Source: an uncultured Luteimonas sp. (GTDB taxonomy: Bacteria > Pseudomonadota > Gammaproteobacteria > Xanthomonadales > Xanthomonadaceae). Taken from it: a stretch of DNA of 64,000 nt. The translations under genes were made by a program, and so were the position numbers. This document shows, one piece after another, positions 44,010 through 51,853 of this stretch. The stretch covers positions 1-64,000 of the forward strand of contig CAKTDC010000015.1 in the NCBI GenBank assembly GCA_934541015.1, written 5' to 3'. Under the pieces are notes generated by a model. It saw nothing but the letters and a program-made list of their open reading frames with translations. It was not told where the DNA came from and did not search any database. Each line of letters starts with the position of its first letter. The first letter of the stretch is position 1.

Positions 44010-44630
44010 ATGTTCACGCCGCGCGCCTTCGTCGAAACCGACCTGGCCCGGCTCGACGCGCTGATCGCGGCCGATCCCTTCATCACCCTGGTCACCACCG
44101 GCGACGATGGCGTCCCTTTCGCCTCGCACCTGCCCGTGCTGTACCGGCGCGACGGCGATGCGATCGTGATCGAAGGCCACTGGGCCCGGCCCAATCCGCA
44201 GTCGCGGCACGCCGGGCCGGCGCTGATGATCGTGCACGGGCCGCACGCCTACGTCTCGGCCAGCTGGTACCCGGACAAGGAGCCGGCGGCGCGCGCGCCG
44301 ACCTGGAACTATGCCGTCGCCCACCTGTCCGGCGAACTGGAGCGTTACGACGACGAGGCCGGCCTTGCGGACCTGGTCTCGCGCCTGAGCGACCGCTTCG
44401 AGGCCGGCGTCGGCCAGTCCTGGCGCTTCGAGGTCGAGCGCGAGGACATGCGGGTGCAGCTGGGCGGAATCATTGGTTTCCGATTTGCGCCGACGCGGGT
44501 GGAGATGACGTTCAAGCTCAACCAGAACCATCCGCGCGCCAACCGCGAGGCGGTGATCGACGCGCTGGAGCAGCTCGACGGCGCCGGCGGCCATGCCGTG
44601 GCCGGCCTGATGCGCGACTTCGAGCCATGA
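44010..44630 (+). CDS. FMN-binding PaiB-family protein
   Basis: This 206-residue protein resembles PaiB-type FMN-binding split-barrel proteins, named for a negative regulator of sporulation in Bacillus. Typical blocks are TTGDDGVPFASHLPVLY near the start, AYVSASWYPDKEPAARAPTWNY and the C-terminal EMTFKLNQNHPRANREAVI (19 residues), which matches the family end MSQNRP/NHP-type motif. It may bind a flavin. The role in gammaproteobacteria is unknown. It lies 3 bp after the preceding small gene. Confidence 0.85.
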   Translation: MFTPRAFVETDLARLDALIAADPFITLVTTGDDGVPFASHLPVLYRRDGDAIVIEGHWARPNPQSRHAGPALMIVHGPHAYVSASWYPDKEPAARAPTWNYAVAHLSGELERYDDEAGLADLVSRLSDRFEAGVGQSWRFEVEREDMRVQLGGIIGFRFAPTRVEMTFKLNQNHPRANREAVIDALEQLDGAGGHAVAGLMRDFEP

Positions 44631-44746
44631 GGCGGCGTTCCCGCGGGTGCCGGCCGCATCCGGCCGGGACCCCGCTACCGTAGCGGAACCGCAGCACCGC
44701 CAGCACAGCGGCGGCAAGTCCTGATCCCCGATCCCGATCCCCGCCC

Positions 44747-45559
44747 ATGCCCGAAGGTCCCGAAATCCGCCGCGCCGCCGATCGTCTCGCCGAGGCCGTC
44801 GTCGGGAGGCCGCTGGTATCGGCCTGGTTCGGCTTCCCTGCGCTCAAGCGCTTCCAGAAGCAACTGCCCGGCCGCCGCATCGTCGCCATCGAGCCGCACG
44901 GCAAGGCCCTGCTCACCCGCTTCGACCACGGCTGGACGCTCTACAGTCACAACCAGCTCTACGGCGTGTGGAAGGTGGCCGCTGCCGGCGAGCGCCCGGA
45001 TACCACCCGCTCGCTGCGGGTCGCGCTGGAAACGGCGGACCGGGCAATCCTGCTCTATTCGGCCTCGGACGTGGCGATGTGGCGCGACGAAGACCTGCCG
45101 GCGCATCCGTTCCTCTCGAAGCTCGGCCCCGACGTGCTCGACCCGGCGCTCGACGCCGCGGCGGTCGAAGCCCGCCTGCGCGACCCGCGCTTCTCCGGGC
45201 GCCGCCTCGACGGCCTGCTGCTCGACCAGGGCTTCCTCGCCGGCATGGGCAACTACCTGCGCGCCGAGGTGCTGTTCGAGGCCGGACTGTCGCCGTGCCT
45301 GCGCCCGCGCGACCTCGCCGCCGGCCAGCGTCTGCGCCTGGCCCATGCCCTGCTCGACGTGCCGCGCCTGAGCTATCGCACCCGCGGCATCGTGCCGGCG
45401 CGCGGCATGCGCGAGGACTACCTGAGCGACACGCCGGAGGGCTTCCGCTTCCGCGTGTTCGACCGCGAAGGCCAGCCCTGCGTGCGCTGCGGCACGCCGA
45501 TCGCGCGCGAGACCCTGGCCGGGCGCCGGCTCTACCGCTGCCCTGCCTGCCAGCCCTGA
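44747..45559 (+). CDS. nei: endonuclease VIII (Nei), DNA glycosylase
   Basis: Nei removes oxidised pyrimidines and nicks the abasic site. The 270-residue protein starts MPEGPEIRRAADRL, with the catalytic P2 and E3; the helix-two-turn-helix and C-terminal zinc finger (CVRCGTPIARETLAGRRLYRCPACQ, four Cys: C-x2-C-x16-C-x2-C) fit the Fpg/Nei family. The PEGPEI start favours Nei over Fpg (PELPEV). It is monocistronic-looking, 116 bp after the PaiB-like gene. Confidence 0.95.
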   Translation: MPEGPEIRRAADRLAEAVVGRPLVSAWFGFPALKRFQKQLPGRRIVAIEPHGKALLTRFDHGWTLYSHNQLYGVWKVAAAGERPDTTRSLRVALETADRAILLYSASDVAMWRDEDLPAHPFLSKLGPDVLDPALDAAAVEARLRDPRFSGRRLDGLLLDQGFLAGMGNYLRAEVLFEAGLSPCLRPRDLAAGQRLRLAHALLDVPRLSYRTRGIVPARGMREDYLSDTPEGFRFRVFDREGQPCVRCGTPIARETLAGRRLYRCPACQP

Positions 45560-45718
45560 GCCCGCCGGAGTCGGGTTAAGCTGAGGCGATGGACGGACCG
45601 CCGGCTATCCGATCTTCCCGCCCTTCCGGCCACGACACCGGATGGCCGCCGCACGGCGGTGGCCAGGCTTCGACCATTGGGGGTCCCGGCCCAAGGATGA
45701 CGGCAGGGCGGTCTCTGG

Positions 45719-45730
45719 GATAATCGCGGC
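45719..45730 (+). promoter_or_regulatory. -10-like hexamer for leaderless can mRNA
   Basis: GATAAT (45719-45724), CGCGGC, then the ATG at 45731. Confidence 0.5.
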
Positions 45731-46405
45731 ATGGGCGAACTCGACACACTGCTGGGCCGCAACCGCGAATGGGCCGACCGCGTCTCCCGCGAAGACCCCG
45801 GCTTCTTCGACCGGCTGTCGACGCAGCAGTCGCCGAAGTACATGTGGATCGGCTGCTCCGACTCGCGGGTACCGGCCAACCAGATCCTCGGCCTCGACCC
45901 GGGCGAGGTGTTCGTGCACCGCAACATCGCCAACGTGATGTCGCACGGCGACCTCAACGCGCTGTCGGTGATCCAGTTCGCGGTCGACATCCTCAAGGTC
46001 GAGCACATCCTGCTGGTCGGCCACTACGGCTGCGGCGGCGTGGACGCGGCGCTGTCCGGCGCCCGCCTGGGACTGGCCGACAACTGGCTGCGCCACGTCT
46101 CCGACCTGGTCAAGAAGCACGTCGACCTGCTGGCCAGCATCGAGTCGGACGCCTTGCGCAATGCGCGCATGTGCGAACTCAACGCCATCGAGCAGGCCCT
46201 CAACGTCTGCGAGACCACCGTGGTCCAGGACGCCTGGGCGCGCGGGCAGAAGCTCACCGTGCACGGCTGGGTCTATTCGCTCAACGACGGCCGCGTGCGC
46301 GAGCTGGGCATGGAGGTGTCCTCTCCGGACGACGTCTACGCCACCTACCGCGCAGCGGTGGCCGCGGTGATCGAAGTCGCGGCCCGGGGCAGGCGCGATG
46401 GCTGA
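45731..46405 (+). CDS. can: beta-carbonic anhydrase
   Basis: This enzyme interconverts CO2 and bicarbonate. The 224-residue protein has the beta-class zinc ligands C42 and D44 (with R46) in IGCSDSRVPANQ and H98-x2-C101 in GHYGCGG. Length matches the E. coli Can enzyme. The mRNA may be leaderless. Its stop overlaps the next gene by 8 bp, so it is the first gene of a can-RidA-nbaC-ACMSD operon. Placing a carbonic anhydrase ahead of a decarboxylase suggests it handles the CO2 released. Confidence 0.95.
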   Translation: MGELDTLLGRNREWADRVSREDPGFFDRLSTQQSPKYMWIGCSDSRVPANQILGLDPGEVFVHRNIANVMSHGDLNALSVIQFAVDILKVEHILLVGHYGCGGVDAALSGARLGLADNWLRHVSDLVKKHVDLLASIESDALRNARMCELNAIEQALNVCETTVVQDAWARGQKLTVHGWVYSLNDGRVRELGMEVSSPDDVYATYRAAVAAVIEVAARGRRDG

Positions 46406-46838
46406 AGCCGTGCACGCCGGTGCGGCGCCGAAGCCGGTCGGACGCTATCCGCATGCGCGCCGCGTCGGCCAGCTGCTGTTCCTGTCGGGCATCGGCCCGC
46501 GCGATCCGGCGACCGACGCCGTCCCCGGAAACGTGGTCGACTCCGAAGGCCGGCTGGTCGCCCACGACATCGTCGCGCAGACCCGGTCGGTGTTCGCCAA
46601 CGTGCGCACCGTGCTCGAGGCCAGCGGCGCGCGCTGGGAGGACCTGGTGGACGTCACCGTCTACCTGACCGACATGGCCGGCGACTTCGCCGGCTACAAC
46701 GCGGTCTGGGCCGAACATTTCCCCGACGCGGCCACCGCTCCCTGCCGCACCACCCTCGGCATCGACGCCCTGCCCACGCCGATCGCCATCGAGCTCAAGT
46801 GCATCGCCGCCCTTCCCCCCGCGCCCGGGGAGGACTGA
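46398..46838 (+). CDS. RidA-family deaminase (probable 2-aminomuconate deaminase)
   Basis: This 146-residue protein has the RidA/YjgF fold (QLLFLSGIGPRDP, LVDVTVYLTDMA and APCRTTLGIDALPTPIAIELK), including the conserved Arg of the RidA active site. The context of a 3-hydroxyanthranilate dioxygenase and ACMSD suggests it is the 2-aminomuconate deaminase (NbaF/AmnD type) of the kynurenine degradation pathway rather than housekeeping RidA. It overlaps can by 8 bp (ATG inside GCGATGGCTGA) and the next gene follows by 21 bp. Confidence 0.85.
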   Translation: MAEAVHAGAAPKPVGRYPHARRVGQLLFLSGIGPRDPATDAVPGNVVDSEGRLVAHDIVAQTRSVFANVRTVLEASGARWEDLVDVTVYLTDMAGDFAGYNAVWAEHFPDAATAPCRTTLGIDALPTPIAIELKCIAALPPAPGED

Positions 46839-46859
46839 GGCGCAAGCGAGGAGAACGCC

Positions 46860-47408
46860 ATGATCCCCGGACCGATCAACTTCCAGCAGTGGATCGAAGA
46901 CCACCGCCATCTGCTCAAGCCGCCGGTCGGCAACAAGTGCATCTACGACGGCGACTTCATCGTCATGGTGGTTGGCGGCCCCAACGCCCGCACCGACTAC
47001 CACTGGGAAGAAGGCCCCGAGTGGTTCCACCAGCTCGAGGGCGAGATGGTGCTGCGCATCCAGGAGGATGGAAAGATCCGCGACATTCCGATCCGCGCCG
47101 GCGAGACCTTCCTGCTGCCGCCGCGCGTGCCGCACTCGCCGCAGCGCGCCGAAGGCTCCATCGGCCTGGTGATCGAACGCCGGCGCCTGCCGCACGAGGA
47201 CGACGGCCTGCTCTGGTTCTGCGAGCGCTGCAACGAAAAGGTCTACGAGGAGTATTTCCACCTCGACGACATCGAGCAGGACTTCTTCCGCGTCTTCGAG
47301 ACCTTCTACCGCAGCGACGACCTGCGCACCTGCAGGGCCTGCGGCCACCTCAATCCGCGGCCGACGCGCTACGAGATGCAGGCCGATTCGCAGGCCGACA
47401 TCACCTGA
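46860..47408 (+). CDS. nbaC: 3-hydroxyanthranilate 3,4-dioxygenase
   Basis: This enzyme opens the ring of 3-hydroxyanthranilate to 2-amino-3-carboxymuconate semialdehyde. The 182-residue cupin has the metal ligands H48, E54 and H92 and the catalytic R44 and R96, in good agreement with the Cupriavidus metallidurans enzyme shifted by three. The second, rubredoxin-like iron site has its four cysteines C121, C124, C158 and C161. The Shine-Dalgarno GAGGAGA precedes the ATG at 46860. It is followed by ACMSD after 11 bp. Confidence 0.97.
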   Translation: MIPGPINFQQWIEDHRHLLKPPVGNKCIYDGDFIVMVVGGPNARTDYHWEEGPEWFHQLEGEMVLRIQEDGKIRDIPIRAGETFLLPPRVPHSPQRAEGSIGLVIERRRLPHEDDGLLWFCERCNEKVYEEYFHLDDIEQDFFRVFETFYRSDDLRTCRACGHLNPRPTRYEMQADSQADIT

Positions 47409-47419
47409 CGGCGACGGCC

Positions 47420-48451
47420 ATGCTCAAGATCGACATCCACGCCCACTACCTGCCGCGCGACTGGCCGGATCTGGCGAAGAAGTACGGCGAGGCCCGCTTC
47501 CCGGTGATCCACCACACCGACGACGGCCGCCACCGGATCTACAAGGACGGCAAGTTCTTCCGCGAGATCTGGTCCAAGACCTGGGATCCGCAGGAGCGCA
47601 TCGACGACTACGCGCGCTTCGGGGTGCAGGTGCAGGTGATCAGCACGGTGCCGGTGATGTTCAGCTACTGGGCCAGGCCTGCGCACGCGCTGGAGCTGCA
47701 CCAGGCGCTCAACGACCACATGGCCGCGACCTGCCGCGACTTCCCGCGCCACTACGCCGGGATCGGCACCGTGCCGCTGCAGTCGCCGCGGCTGGCGGTG
47801 CAGGAGCTCGAGCGCTGCATGGACCAGCTCGGCCTGCAGGGCGTGCAGATCGGATCGCACGTGCAGCTGCCCGATGGCCATCACTGGAACCTCGACGCGC
47901 CGGAGCTGTTCCCGTTCTTCGAGGCGGCGGCCGACCTCGGCGCAGCGATCCTGGTGCACCCCTGGGACATGATGGGCACCGGCACGATGCCGAAGTACTG
48001 GCTGCCGTGGCTGGTGGGCATGCCCGCCGAGCAGTCGCGCGCGGCCTGCTGCCTGGTGTTCGGTGGCGTGCTGGAGCGGCTGCCGAAGCTGAAGGTGTGC
48101 ATGGCCCACGGCGGCGGCAGCTTCCCCTACACCATCGGCCGCATCGAGCACGGCTTCAACATGCGGCCCGACCTCGTCGCCACCGACAATCCGCGCAACC
48201 CCCGCGACTACCTGCGCCGGCTCTACTTCGATTCCTGGGTCGCCGATCCGCGTGCGCTGCGCTACCTGCTCGACACCTGCGGCGTCGACCGGGTGATGCT
48301 GGGCACCGACTACCCCTTCCCGCTGGGCGAGCAGGAGCCCGGCGCCGGGATCGAGCAGATCGCGCTGGACGCCGCGGCCAGGGCGCGCCTGTACCACGGC
48401 ACCGCGCTGGAATGGCTGGGTCTTCCCCTCTCCCGCTTCGCTCACCCGTAG
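47420..48451 (+). CDS. nbaD: 2-amino-3-carboxymuconate-6-semialdehyde decarboxylase (ACMSD)
   Basis: ACMSD decarboxylates the product of NbaC to 2-aminomuconate semialdehyde, diverting it from spontaneous quinolinate formation. The 343-residue amidohydrolase has the metal ligands H7 and H9 (IHAHY), H180 (LVHPWDM) and D297 (GTDYPF), with H230 (CMAHGGG) as the catalytic base, as known for ACMSD. The ATG at 47420 is 11 bp after nbaC. The needed semialdehyde dehydrogenase is not in this window. Confidence 0.97.
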   Translation: MLKIDIHAHYLPRDWPDLAKKYGEARFPVIHHTDDGRHRIYKDGKFFREIWSKTWDPQERIDDYARFGVQVQVISTVPVMFSYWARPAHALELHQALNDHMAATCRDFPRHYAGIGTVPLQSPRLAVQELERCMDQLGLQGVQIGSHVQLPDGHHWNLDAPELFPFFEAAADLGAAILVHPWDMMGTGTMPKYWLPWLVGMPAEQSRAACCLVFGGVLERLPKLKVCMAHGGGSFPYTIGRIEHGFNMRPDLVATDNPRNPRDYLRRLYFDSWVADPRALRYLLDTCGVDRVMLGTDYPFPLGEQEPGAGIEQIALDAAARARLYHGTALEWLGLPLSRFAHP

Positions 48452-48541
48452 GCGCCGTCGCGCGACCGGGCGCCGCCAGATCGCGCCTGGCGGTGCTCCT
48501 GCAGCGGCGGATCCGCGCGCGCAGGCGCGCCGCCACCGGAG

Positions 48542-49558
48542 TCATTCCCGCGCGGGCCGCACCCGGTCGTTGCTGAGCAGGAAGCCGTCTTCCACGCGCG
48601 ACCACCACAGGTAGCGCTTGCGTTCCATCGCGGCCAGGCGCCACGGCAGCGCCCGGCTGGTGCGGATGTCGTATTCGGCGGTGTCCTGCACGTGGATGTG
48701 GAGATGCGCGAAGTCGGAATTCCCGGAGTTGCCGGCTTCCGCGATCACCTGTCCGGCACGAACCCTGTCTCCCGCCGCGACCTGCACGCTGCCCTGGCGG
48801 AAATGCGCCAGGGCCACGTAGCGTCCTTCGTCGATGCGGATGACGACGTGGTTGCCGGGCAGCACCCTGCGGCTCGCACCATCGGCATGGCCATCCACGG
48901 CCACCACCACCTCGCCGTCCACCGGCGCCAGCACCGGCGTACCGAACGTGCAGGAATCCTCCTGCCTGGCACCGTCCTCCCGGAACAGCCGGCCGTCATC
49001 GCATACGGCGGCCAGGTCGGCGGCATATTTCTGCGAGGGGATGCGATCGTGGTGGTTGGTCGCGCCGCTGGCCCCGGCTCCGGCAGCCGCCCACTCGCCG
49101 GCGAACGGCACCCTGTCCAGCACCACGCTGTCGGCAACGGGCGGATAGTCGAAGGCGCGCCACGCCGCCTGCACCAGCAGCAGGCCCAGCGCTCCGGCCG
49201 CCAGCGCCACCACGGTGCCCGACCACCACAGCCAGCGGCGGACCGCTCCGGGTCCGCGCAAGGAGATGGTGATTTCCACGGCGAAGTATCCGACCAGCGC
49301 CAGGGCCAGGAGAGCCTGCAGATGCGCTGGCATGAACATCGTGCCGCGCTGCAGCACGAACAGGAACTGCAGCAGGCCCAGCGCGCACAGCAGCAGCGCG
49401 CCCGCGCGCAGCCACATGGACAGGCGCAGGAACACCGGCTTCGCGCCTGCCCGGGCGCCACGCCCCCTCCACGCCCAGGCTCCCCGCCCGACCAGCAGCA
49501 GCGAGAACAGGGCGATGCCCGCAAGCGCCGCAGTACGCATGACCGTTTCGAACTCCAT
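48542..49558 (-). CDS. membrane M23 (LytM-type) peptidase
   Basis: This encodes 338 residues from the ATG at 49558, with GGAGGGGG as Shine-Dalgarno. The N-terminal part has about four hydrophobic segments (for example AALAGIALFSLLLVGRGAW), placing it in the membrane. The periplasmic domain is LytM/M23-like: NHHDRIPSQKYAADL and later FGTPVLAPVDGEVV, LPGNHVVIRI and the HLHIHV zinc site. M23 enzymes cut peptidoglycan cross-links or act as regulators; if the metal ligands are intact it may be active. It is convergent with ACMSD. Confidence 0.88.
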   Translation of the reverse strand: MEFETVMRTAALAGIALFSLLLVGRGAWAWRGRGARAGAKPVFLRLSMWLRAGALLLCALGLLQFLFVLQRGTMFMPAHLQALLALALVGYFAVEITISLRGPGAVRRWLWWSGTVVALAAGALGLLLVQAAWRAFDYPPVADSVVLDRVPFAGEWAAAGAGASGATNHHDRIPSQKYAADLAAVCDDGRLFREDGARQEDSCTFGTPVLAPVDGEVVVAVDGHADGASRRVLPGNHVVIRIDEGRYVALAHFRQGSVQVAAGDRVRAGQVIAEAGNSGNSDFAHLHIHVQDTAEYDIRTSRALPWRLAAMERKRYLWWSRVEDGFLLSNDRVRPARE

Positions 49559-49593
49559 CGAACCCCCTCCGGCGTGACCTGCGGTTCTGTACA

Positions 49594-49617
49594 GGTTCTC
49601 TCCCAAGTGCGGGGAGG
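49594..49617. repeat. hairpin repeat, copy B (direct)
   Basis: Close match to copy A at 34590-34615, with small length changes (TTCTCTCCC and GGGGAGG). It forms the left boundary of the structured gap. Confidence 0.6.
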
Positions 49618-49784
49618 ATCATCAGTTCCACCGTCGGAACGACGCCGCGCCCTGCCGGCCGGGGATCGCTCTTGGCTCGGTCAGGGCCGCTCCGCGGTCC
49701 GGCCCGGCGCAGCACGCCGGGCGTTCGCACGGACGCGCGGCATGCGGCGCAAGCGGTCCGTACTCACCCTGCCCTGACTCGCGC

Positions 49785-49804
49785 GCAAAACATCCATGTT
49801 TTGC
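49785..49804. repeat. 20-bp palindrome GCAAAACAT-CC-ATGTTTTGC
   Basis: Perfect 9-bp arms with a 2-nt centre lie in the gap upstream of kynU. It is AT-rich relative to its surroundings, which makes it look like a protein-binding site or a recombination relic. Confidence 0.7.
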
Positions 49805-49914
49805 TTGGCCGCGACCCCCGGCCGCCAGGACGCGGCTCATTGCTGCGACAGGTTCGACGCTCCGGTGGAGTGAGCCTTGCTGCTGGAACGAAGCCGCGTC
49901 ATTGACGAATCGAT

Positions 49915-49958
49915 GGGTCGCCCCGGGCCGGGGAGCAATCCCCGGCCCGGGGCGACCC
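49915..49958. repeat. perfect 19-bp inverted repeat (very stable hairpin)
   Basis: GGGTCGCCCCGGGCCGGGG, a 6-nt loop AGCAAT and its exact complement. The arms are entirely G/C apart from one A/T pair. No T-run follows on either strand, so it is not a classical terminator. Confidence 0.85.
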
Positions 49959-49993
49959 TCTGTCCGCAAGCCCTGATCCAGTTCTGCACTTGT

Positions 49994-50020
49994 GATTCCC
50001 CCGCACCCGGGAGAAGAACC
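49994..50020. repeat. hairpin repeat, copy C (inverted)
   Basis: Inverse copy of the 34590-34615 repeat (GATTCCCCCGCACCCGGG then GAGAAGAACC). It bounds the right side of the structured gap, so copies B and C face each other as terminal inverted repeats would. Confidence 0.6.
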
Positions 50021-50082
50021 TCTTTATAGCGCACCGGGCCACGAGCGCCTAGTTCCGGCCCGTGTCAGCCCGGCAACCGGCC

Positions 50083-50094
50083 TACAATGCGCAA
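50083..50094 (+). promoter_or_regulatory. -10-like hexamer for leaderless kynU mRNA
   Basis: TACAAT (50083-50088), GCGCAA, then the ATG at 50095. The upstream in-frame start at 50062 would put the -10 inside the coding region. Confidence 0.55.
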
Positions 50095-51366
50095 ATGGCA
50101 GACCCCTGTTCCGAGGCCCACGCACAGGCGCTGGACGCGGCCGATCCGCTGCGCCACTTCCGCGACGAATTCCTGATCCCCCGCCACCGCGGTCGCGAGC
50201 AGGCCTACTTCTGCGGCAACTCGCTTGGCCTGCAGCCCAGGGGCGCGCGGGCGCACGTCGAGGAAGTGCTGGACAAGTGGGCGACAGAAGCGGTCGAGGG
50301 CCACTTCACGGGCCAGGCGCAGTGGATGCCCTACCACGAGCTGGTGCGCGAGCCGCTGGCGCAGGTCGTTGGCGCCCTGCCGTCGGAGGTGGTGGCGATG
50401 AACTCGCTGACCGCCAACCTGCATCTGATGATGGTCAGCTTCTACCAGCCGACCATCGAGCGCACCGCGATCCTGGTGGAGGCCGGAGCCTTTCCCTCCG
50501 ACCGCTACGCCGTGGAGTCGCAGCTGAAATACCGCGGCCTCCCGCCCCACCTGACCCTGATCGAGGTCGAGCCCGACACTGCCGACGGCACGTTCTCGAT
50601 GGAAACCATCGAGCGCGCGATCCGCGAGAACGGCAGGCGCCTGGCGCTGGTGCTCTGGCCGGGCGTGCAGTACCGCACCGGGCAGGCCTTCGACCTGAAG
50701 GAGATCGCGCGCATCGCGCACGCGGCCGGCGCCCTGGCCGGCTTCGACCTCGCCCACGCGGCCGGCAACCTGCCGCTGCAGCTGCACGACAGCGGCGCCG
50801 ACTTCGCGGTCTGGTGCCACTACAAGTACATGAACGCGGGGCCCGGCGCCGTTGCCGGCTGCTTCGTGCACGAACGCCACGCGCGCACGGAGCGGCCCCG
50901 CTTCGCCGGCTGGTGGGGGCACGAGCAGGCGACGCGCTTCCGCATGGGCCCGGAATTCGTACCCACTCCCGGTGCCGACGGCTGGCAGCTGAGCAACCCG
51001 CCGATCCTGGGCCTGGCGCCGCTGCGCGCCTCGCTCGACCTGTTCGCGCGGGCGGGCATGTCCGGACTGCGGGCGAAATCGGAACGATTGACCGGCTATC
51101 TGGAAACGCTGATCGACGCGCGCCTGCGCGACACCCTGGAGGTGATCACCCCGCGCGATCGGGCGCAGCGCGGCTGCCAGCTCTCGCTGCGCGTGACCGG
51201 CGGCCGCGAGCGCGGCCGCGCGCTGTTCGAGTTCCTCGGCGCGCAGGGCATCGTCGGCGACTGGCGCGAGCCGGACGTGATCCGCATTTCCCCCGCCCCG
51301 CTCTACAACACCCACGGCGACGTGCTGCGCTTCGCGCAGGCGGCCGAGACGTGGCGGAAATCATGA
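50095..51366 (+). CDS. kynU: kynureninase
   Basis: KynU is a PLP enzyme that cleaves (3-hydroxy)kynurenine to (3-hydroxy)anthranilate and alanine. The 423-residue protein starts at the ATG at 50095 (MADPCSEAHAQ); an ATG-like start 33 bp earlier is less likely because of the -10. The PLP lysine is K244 in CHYKYMNAGPGA, with D218 and H221 in FDLAHAAGN. The N-terminal YFCGNSLGLQPR is a family hallmark. Its 3-hydroxyanthranilate product feeds NbaC. The next pathway gene, kmo, is separated from it by a GIY-YIG gene and repeats. Confidence 0.97.
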   Translation: MADPCSEAHAQALDAADPLRHFRDEFLIPRHRGREQAYFCGNSLGLQPRGARAHVEEVLDKWATEAVEGHFTGQAQWMPYHELVREPLAQVVGALPSEVVAMNSLTANLHLMMVSFYQPTIERTAILVEAGAFPSDRYAVESQLKYRGLPPHLTLIEVEPDTADGTFSMETIERAIRENGRRLALVLWPGVQYRTGQAFDLKEIARIAHAAGALAGFDLAHAAGNLPLQLHDSGADFAVWCHYKYMNAGPGAVAGCFVHERHARTERPRFAGWWGHEQATRFRMGPEFVPTPGADGWQLSNPPILGLAPLRASLDLFARAGMSGLRAKSERLTGYLETLIDARLRDTLEVITPRDRAQRGCQLSLRVTGGRERGRALFEFLGAQGIVGDWREPDVIRISPAPLYNTHGDVLRFAQAAETWRKS

Positions 51367-51390
51367 TCGAACTTCCTGTCCTGATATCCG

Positions 51391-51413
51391 TCGTTCCCGC
51401 GAAGGCGGAAACC
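51391..51413. repeat. REP-like palindrome, degenerate copy
   Basis: GTTCCCGC-GAAG-GCGGAAAC is the same palindrome as at 22631-22650 with one changed base. It lies 25 bp after the kynU stop and before the left inverted repeat of the GIY-YIG unit. Confidence 0.6.
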
Positions 51414-51452
51414 CGTCGGCGGGCCTCCCGGGAAGGGACGGATAGTGTTGCC

Positions 51453-51835
51453 GTCGTCCCCGCGCAGGCGGGGACCCAGCGTCTTTGCCAAGGAGGGAAT
51501 GACCTTGGACAAGCAACCTGCCGTCTACATCCTGTCCAGCCGCAGGAACGGCACCCTGTACGTTGGCGTCACCAGCGACTTGATCAGCCGAGTCTGGCAG
51601 CATCGCAACCATCTTGCGCCGGGATTCACGGACCAATACGGCGTGACGCTCCCGGTGTGGTACGAACTGCACGACACGATGGAGAGCGCCATCATTCGTG
51701 AAAAGCGGCTGAAGAAGTGGAACCGGGACTGGAAGATCCGCCTGATCGAGGAATCCAACCCGTACTGGAACGACCTTTGGTCGCATGTTTCGGACCAGGG
51801 CCAAGACGCTGGGTCCCCGCCTGCGCGGGGATGAC
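51453..51835. mobile_element. GIY-YIG gene bounded by 37-bp inverted repeats (candidate mobile unit)
   Basis: The left repeat 51453-51489 and the right repeat 51799-51835 are inverted copies of each other at 35 of 37 positions. Each contains a REP-like palindrome (GTCCCCGC...GCGGGGAC core). They enclose the GIY-YIG gene, whose stop lies inside the right repeat and whose Shine-Dalgarno follows the left repeat directly. The unit sits between kynU and kmo. Mobility is inferred, not shown; no target-site duplication was identified. Confidence 0.5.
51499..51834 (+). CDS. GIY-YIG nuclease family protein
   Basis: This 111-residue protein has the GIY-YIG fold of endonucleases: VYI at 9-11, YVG at 21-23, R31 in LISRVWQHR, the catalytic E68 in IIREKRLKKW and N87. 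It resembles the small UPF0213/COG2827-type proteins, whose substrates are unknown. The Shine-Dalgarno AAGGAGG (51490-51496) sits 2 nt from the ATG but 8 nt from an in-frame TTG at 51505, so the TTG may be used. The C-terminal DAGSPPARG comes from the right inverted repeat, a sign that the repeat was added to the gene end. Confidence 0.88.
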   Translation: MTLDKQPAVYILSSRRNGTLYVGVTSDLISRVWQHRNHLAPGFTDQYGVTLPVWYELHDTMESAIIREKRLKKWNRDWKIRLIEESNPYWNDLWSHVSDQGQDAGSPPARG

Positions 51836-51853
51836 GGGGCACAAATCCTGGAC

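Larger units (their letters stand above)
49559..50094. other. 536-bp structured non-coding gap upstream of kynU
   Basis: No gene is supported here. It holds inverted copies of the TTCTCCC(AA/GG)GTGCGGGG repeat at 49594-49617 and 49994-50020, a 20-bp palindrome at 49785-49804, a perfect 19-bp hairpin at 49915-49958, and the kynU -10 at 50083-50088. An open minus-strand frame at 49622-49969 shows no recognisable protein. Confidence 0.6.

Noticed and set aside
49622..49969. 115-codon minus-strand frame in the gap upstream of kynU
   Set aside because: It spans the palindrome and the hairpin arm and shows no family sequence; better explained as non-coding.
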